15,226 bases of DNA. It comes from Pseudomonadota bacterium. Lineage in GTDB: Bacteria > Pseudomonadota > Gammaproteobacteria > UBA6186 > Azoamicaceae. Where the stretch lies: positions 1-15,226 of the forward strand of contig JAJZUR010000023.1 in assembly GCA_021848375.1 (NCBI GenBank), given 5' to 3'. Position 1 is the first letter of the stretch. Each line of letters starts with the position of its first letter. Shown one piece after another: positions 14,340 to 15,226 of this stretch. The position numbers and the translations under genes were made by a program. The notes beneath the pieces were generated by a model. That model made no database searches and was not told the DNA's origin. It saw only the letters and a list, made by a program, of their open reading frames with translations.

Positions 14340-14448
14340 TTCACTCTCCCTCCGCTGGTATTATCCAGATCAGGTCGTAAGGGTTAAACGCCCCATGCGT
14401 TTTTTCAGCCAGCAAGCTTTATATAGCTGTACCAGCACCCCTGGTGAA
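14340..14448 (-). ncRNA. TPP (THI-box) riboswitch
   Basis: The minus strand carries the hallmark blocks of the TPP aptamer in order: GGGGTGCTGG near the 5' end, GGCTGAAA (consensus CTGAGA with one change), an extra variable stem AAACGC/GCGTTT, ACCC, and the near-perfect ACCTGATCTGGATAATACCA followed by GCGGAGGGA. Stem P1 forms from TTCAC (14448-14444) and GTGAA (14344-14340). The ribosome site GGAGGGAGA lies in the 3' part of the aptamer and P1 ends one base before ATG 14338. Ligand binding should therefore hide the ribosome site directly, a translational OFF switch. There is no intrinsic terminator between aptamer and ATG. Confidence 0.95.
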
Positions 14449-14454
14449 CTGCAG

Positions 14455-14483
14455 AGGGTAAAGAATAAGAAATCGGTTGTCAA
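14455..14483 (-). promoter_or_regulatory. Candidate promoter of the riboswitch-MFS transcript
   Basis: A perfect -35 box TTGACA (14483-14478) is followed after 17 bases by a weak -10 box TACCCT (14460-14455). The expected start is 14448, the first base of riboswitch stem P1. The -35 box overlaps the TGA stop of the upstream gene. The agreement between predicted start and aptamer start is the main support, since the -10 box is poor. Confidence 0.5.
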
Positions 14484-14986
14484 TAGGTTTTGTTACTATT
14501 GCTTCGGTGGAGCTGGGAGTGGTTTCTTGGGTGGTGCACCCTTAATTGGGCTTTATTTTGAGGGACAATTTTTTTAAAAAATAAAATACTATCTACTTTA
14601 GTAGGATCAGCTAATATCTGATCTTTTTTCTCGCGTAATTTTTCAGGTCCAAGATGAGTGCGATCTAACAATGCAAACAAACCCCTGACGCAAGCCGTAT
14701 GTTTGGCCATTTCTTTTGCTGAAAGTCTCTTAGAACCATATATCACACCTTCAATTTCTTGAATTTTTTGCAAAATCTCTCGCCTAATATCATATTCACT
14801 AAATATTTCTTTTTTATTTTCTTCGATCAGTTTTACCGTAAAATTTTTATTCTTACTTGTATAATCAAACAATTCTTGTAAATTTTTAGCATATTGCCGT
14901 AAATTTTCCCTTTCTTTCTTTTTCAAAAGCTTGTTATTAATAGGTTTATTAAGTTTGTCATTAATCACTGTTGTTTCATTTAACAT
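14480..14986 (-). CDS. Hypothetical protein, 168 residues, highly charged and helical
   Basis: I do not recognise this protein. It is rich in Lys, Glu, Asn and Gln with predicted helical character throughout (for example KKKERENLRQYAKNLQELF and EIRREILQKIQ-like heptads), no signal peptide and no membrane segment. The last 25 residues are basic and low in complexity (VHHPRNHSQLHRSNSNKTY). A weak ribosome site precedes ATG 14986. It sits between an unknown gene cut by the window edge and the riboswitch promoter, in AT-rich DNA unlike the conserved genes further left. In an intracellular bacterium such a protein could be a secreted effector, but no domain shows this. Confidence 0.55.
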   Translation of the reverse strand: MLNETTVINDKLNKPINNKLLKKKERENLRQYAKNLQELFDYTSKNKNFTVKLIEENKKEIFSEYDIRREILQKIQEIEGVIYGSKRLSAKEMAKHTACVRGLFALLDRTHLGPEKLREKKDQILADPTKVDSILFFKKIVPQNKAQLRVHHPRNHSQLHRSNSNKTY

Positions 14987-15060
14987 TTTTCAAGGATTTG
15001 TTCTTTGGTTAAAACAGGCTTATAGATTTCCTTCTTGAATTAATATTAAATTGCTTATTA

Positions 15061-15226
15061 CTAAAACCTTTGAGTTGGATTGGGATTTTCTGTATCCCGC
15101 TTCGACGCCCCTTCGTCCTTGAACTCTTTTCCACCTTCGTTCGATACATATTGTGTTAACATTGGTTTTAGATATTTTTTATTTATTTTATTTATCTCAT
15201 CAAAAGCCGTTTCAAAAAAATTCTGG
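15061..15226 (-). CDS. C-terminal end of an unidentified protein (partial, cut by window edge)
   Basis: On the minus strand a frame is open from the window edge (first whole codon at 15225) to a TAG at 15063-15061, giving 54 residues. They include FETAFDEINKINKKYLKPML and end in NPNPTQRF. The tail is hydrophilic and rich in Lys, Glu and Asn, similar in character to the 168-residue protein 74 bases downstream. The other minus-strand frame that I followed from the edge stops within a few codons. No family can be assigned from this fragment. Confidence 0.5.
   Translation of the reverse strand, partial: QNFFETAFDEINKINKKYLKPMLTQYVSNEGGKEFKDEGASKRDTENPNPTQRF

Noticed and set aside
14101..14577. 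Plus-strand 158-residue open frame across the riboswitch
   Set aside because: It is antisense to the transporter N terminus and the TPP aptamer; its peptide has no family features.
1..15226. CRISPR arrays, tRNA or rRNA genes and insertion sequences
   Set aside because: No regularly spaced repeats, no tRNA-like cloverleaf blocks, no rRNA segments and no transposase reading frame were seen.

Overview
The window looks like chromosomal DNA of a gammaproteobacterium, most likely an intracellular or host-associated member of the Legionellales/Coxiella side of the class. The reasons are moderate to low GC with AT-rich accessory stretches, a pcm-like/tolC pair facing waaA, a close RimK homologue next to a RimB-type protease, and a thiamine-riboswitch-controlled MHS transporter. 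The placement is inference from gene content; no rRNA or other marker is present.

Layout. Positions 1-398 hold the end of a gene on the left edge, a possible 28-residue ORF and a GC-rich double-hairpin repeat. hppA (486-2570, +) encodes a K+-independent proton-pumping pyrophosphatase. It converges on a small outer-membrane beta-barrel gene (2652-3281, -) that has its own terminator. Divergent from the barrel gene is rimB-rimK (3523-4935, +), overlapping by 4 bp; rimK is frameshifted at a run of ten A. nudF (4889-5518, -) overlaps the rimK 3' end and diverges from pcm-like-tolC (5558-7882, +), spaced by 3 bp. waaA (7905-9257, -) converges on tolC and is preceded by a small HicB-domain gene. 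A FAD-dependent oxidoreductase (9539-10765, +) diverges from that pair.

The right third is more accessory. Two AT-rich minus-strand genes encode an HNH-like zinc protein (10846-11601) and a AAA/DUF4143 ATPase (11681-12844). The ATPase promoter lies on a perfect 16-bp inverted repeat. Next is an MHS-type MFS transporter (13052-14338, -) whose leader is a TPP riboswitch (14340-14448) with a candidate promoter whose predicted start matches the first base of riboswitch stem P1. Two unrecognised minus-strand genes finish the window, one complete and one cut by the edge.

How the genes work together. Much of the left and centre serves the envelope: pyrophosphate-driven proton pumping, an OM barrel, the TolC exit duct and Kdo transfer to lipid A. 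RimB/RimK modify ribosomal protein S6, and NudF and the Pcm-like protein are housekeeping enzymes. The riboswitch-MFS unit is most simply a regulated importer of thiamine or a precursor, as expected for a bacterium that takes vitamin B1 or its parts from a host. The most informative oddities are the A10 frameshift in rimK, the riboswitch-MFS unit, the inverted repeat and probable leaderless start of the ATPase, the changed catalytic loop of the Pcm-like protein and the Lys/His-rich tail of TolC.
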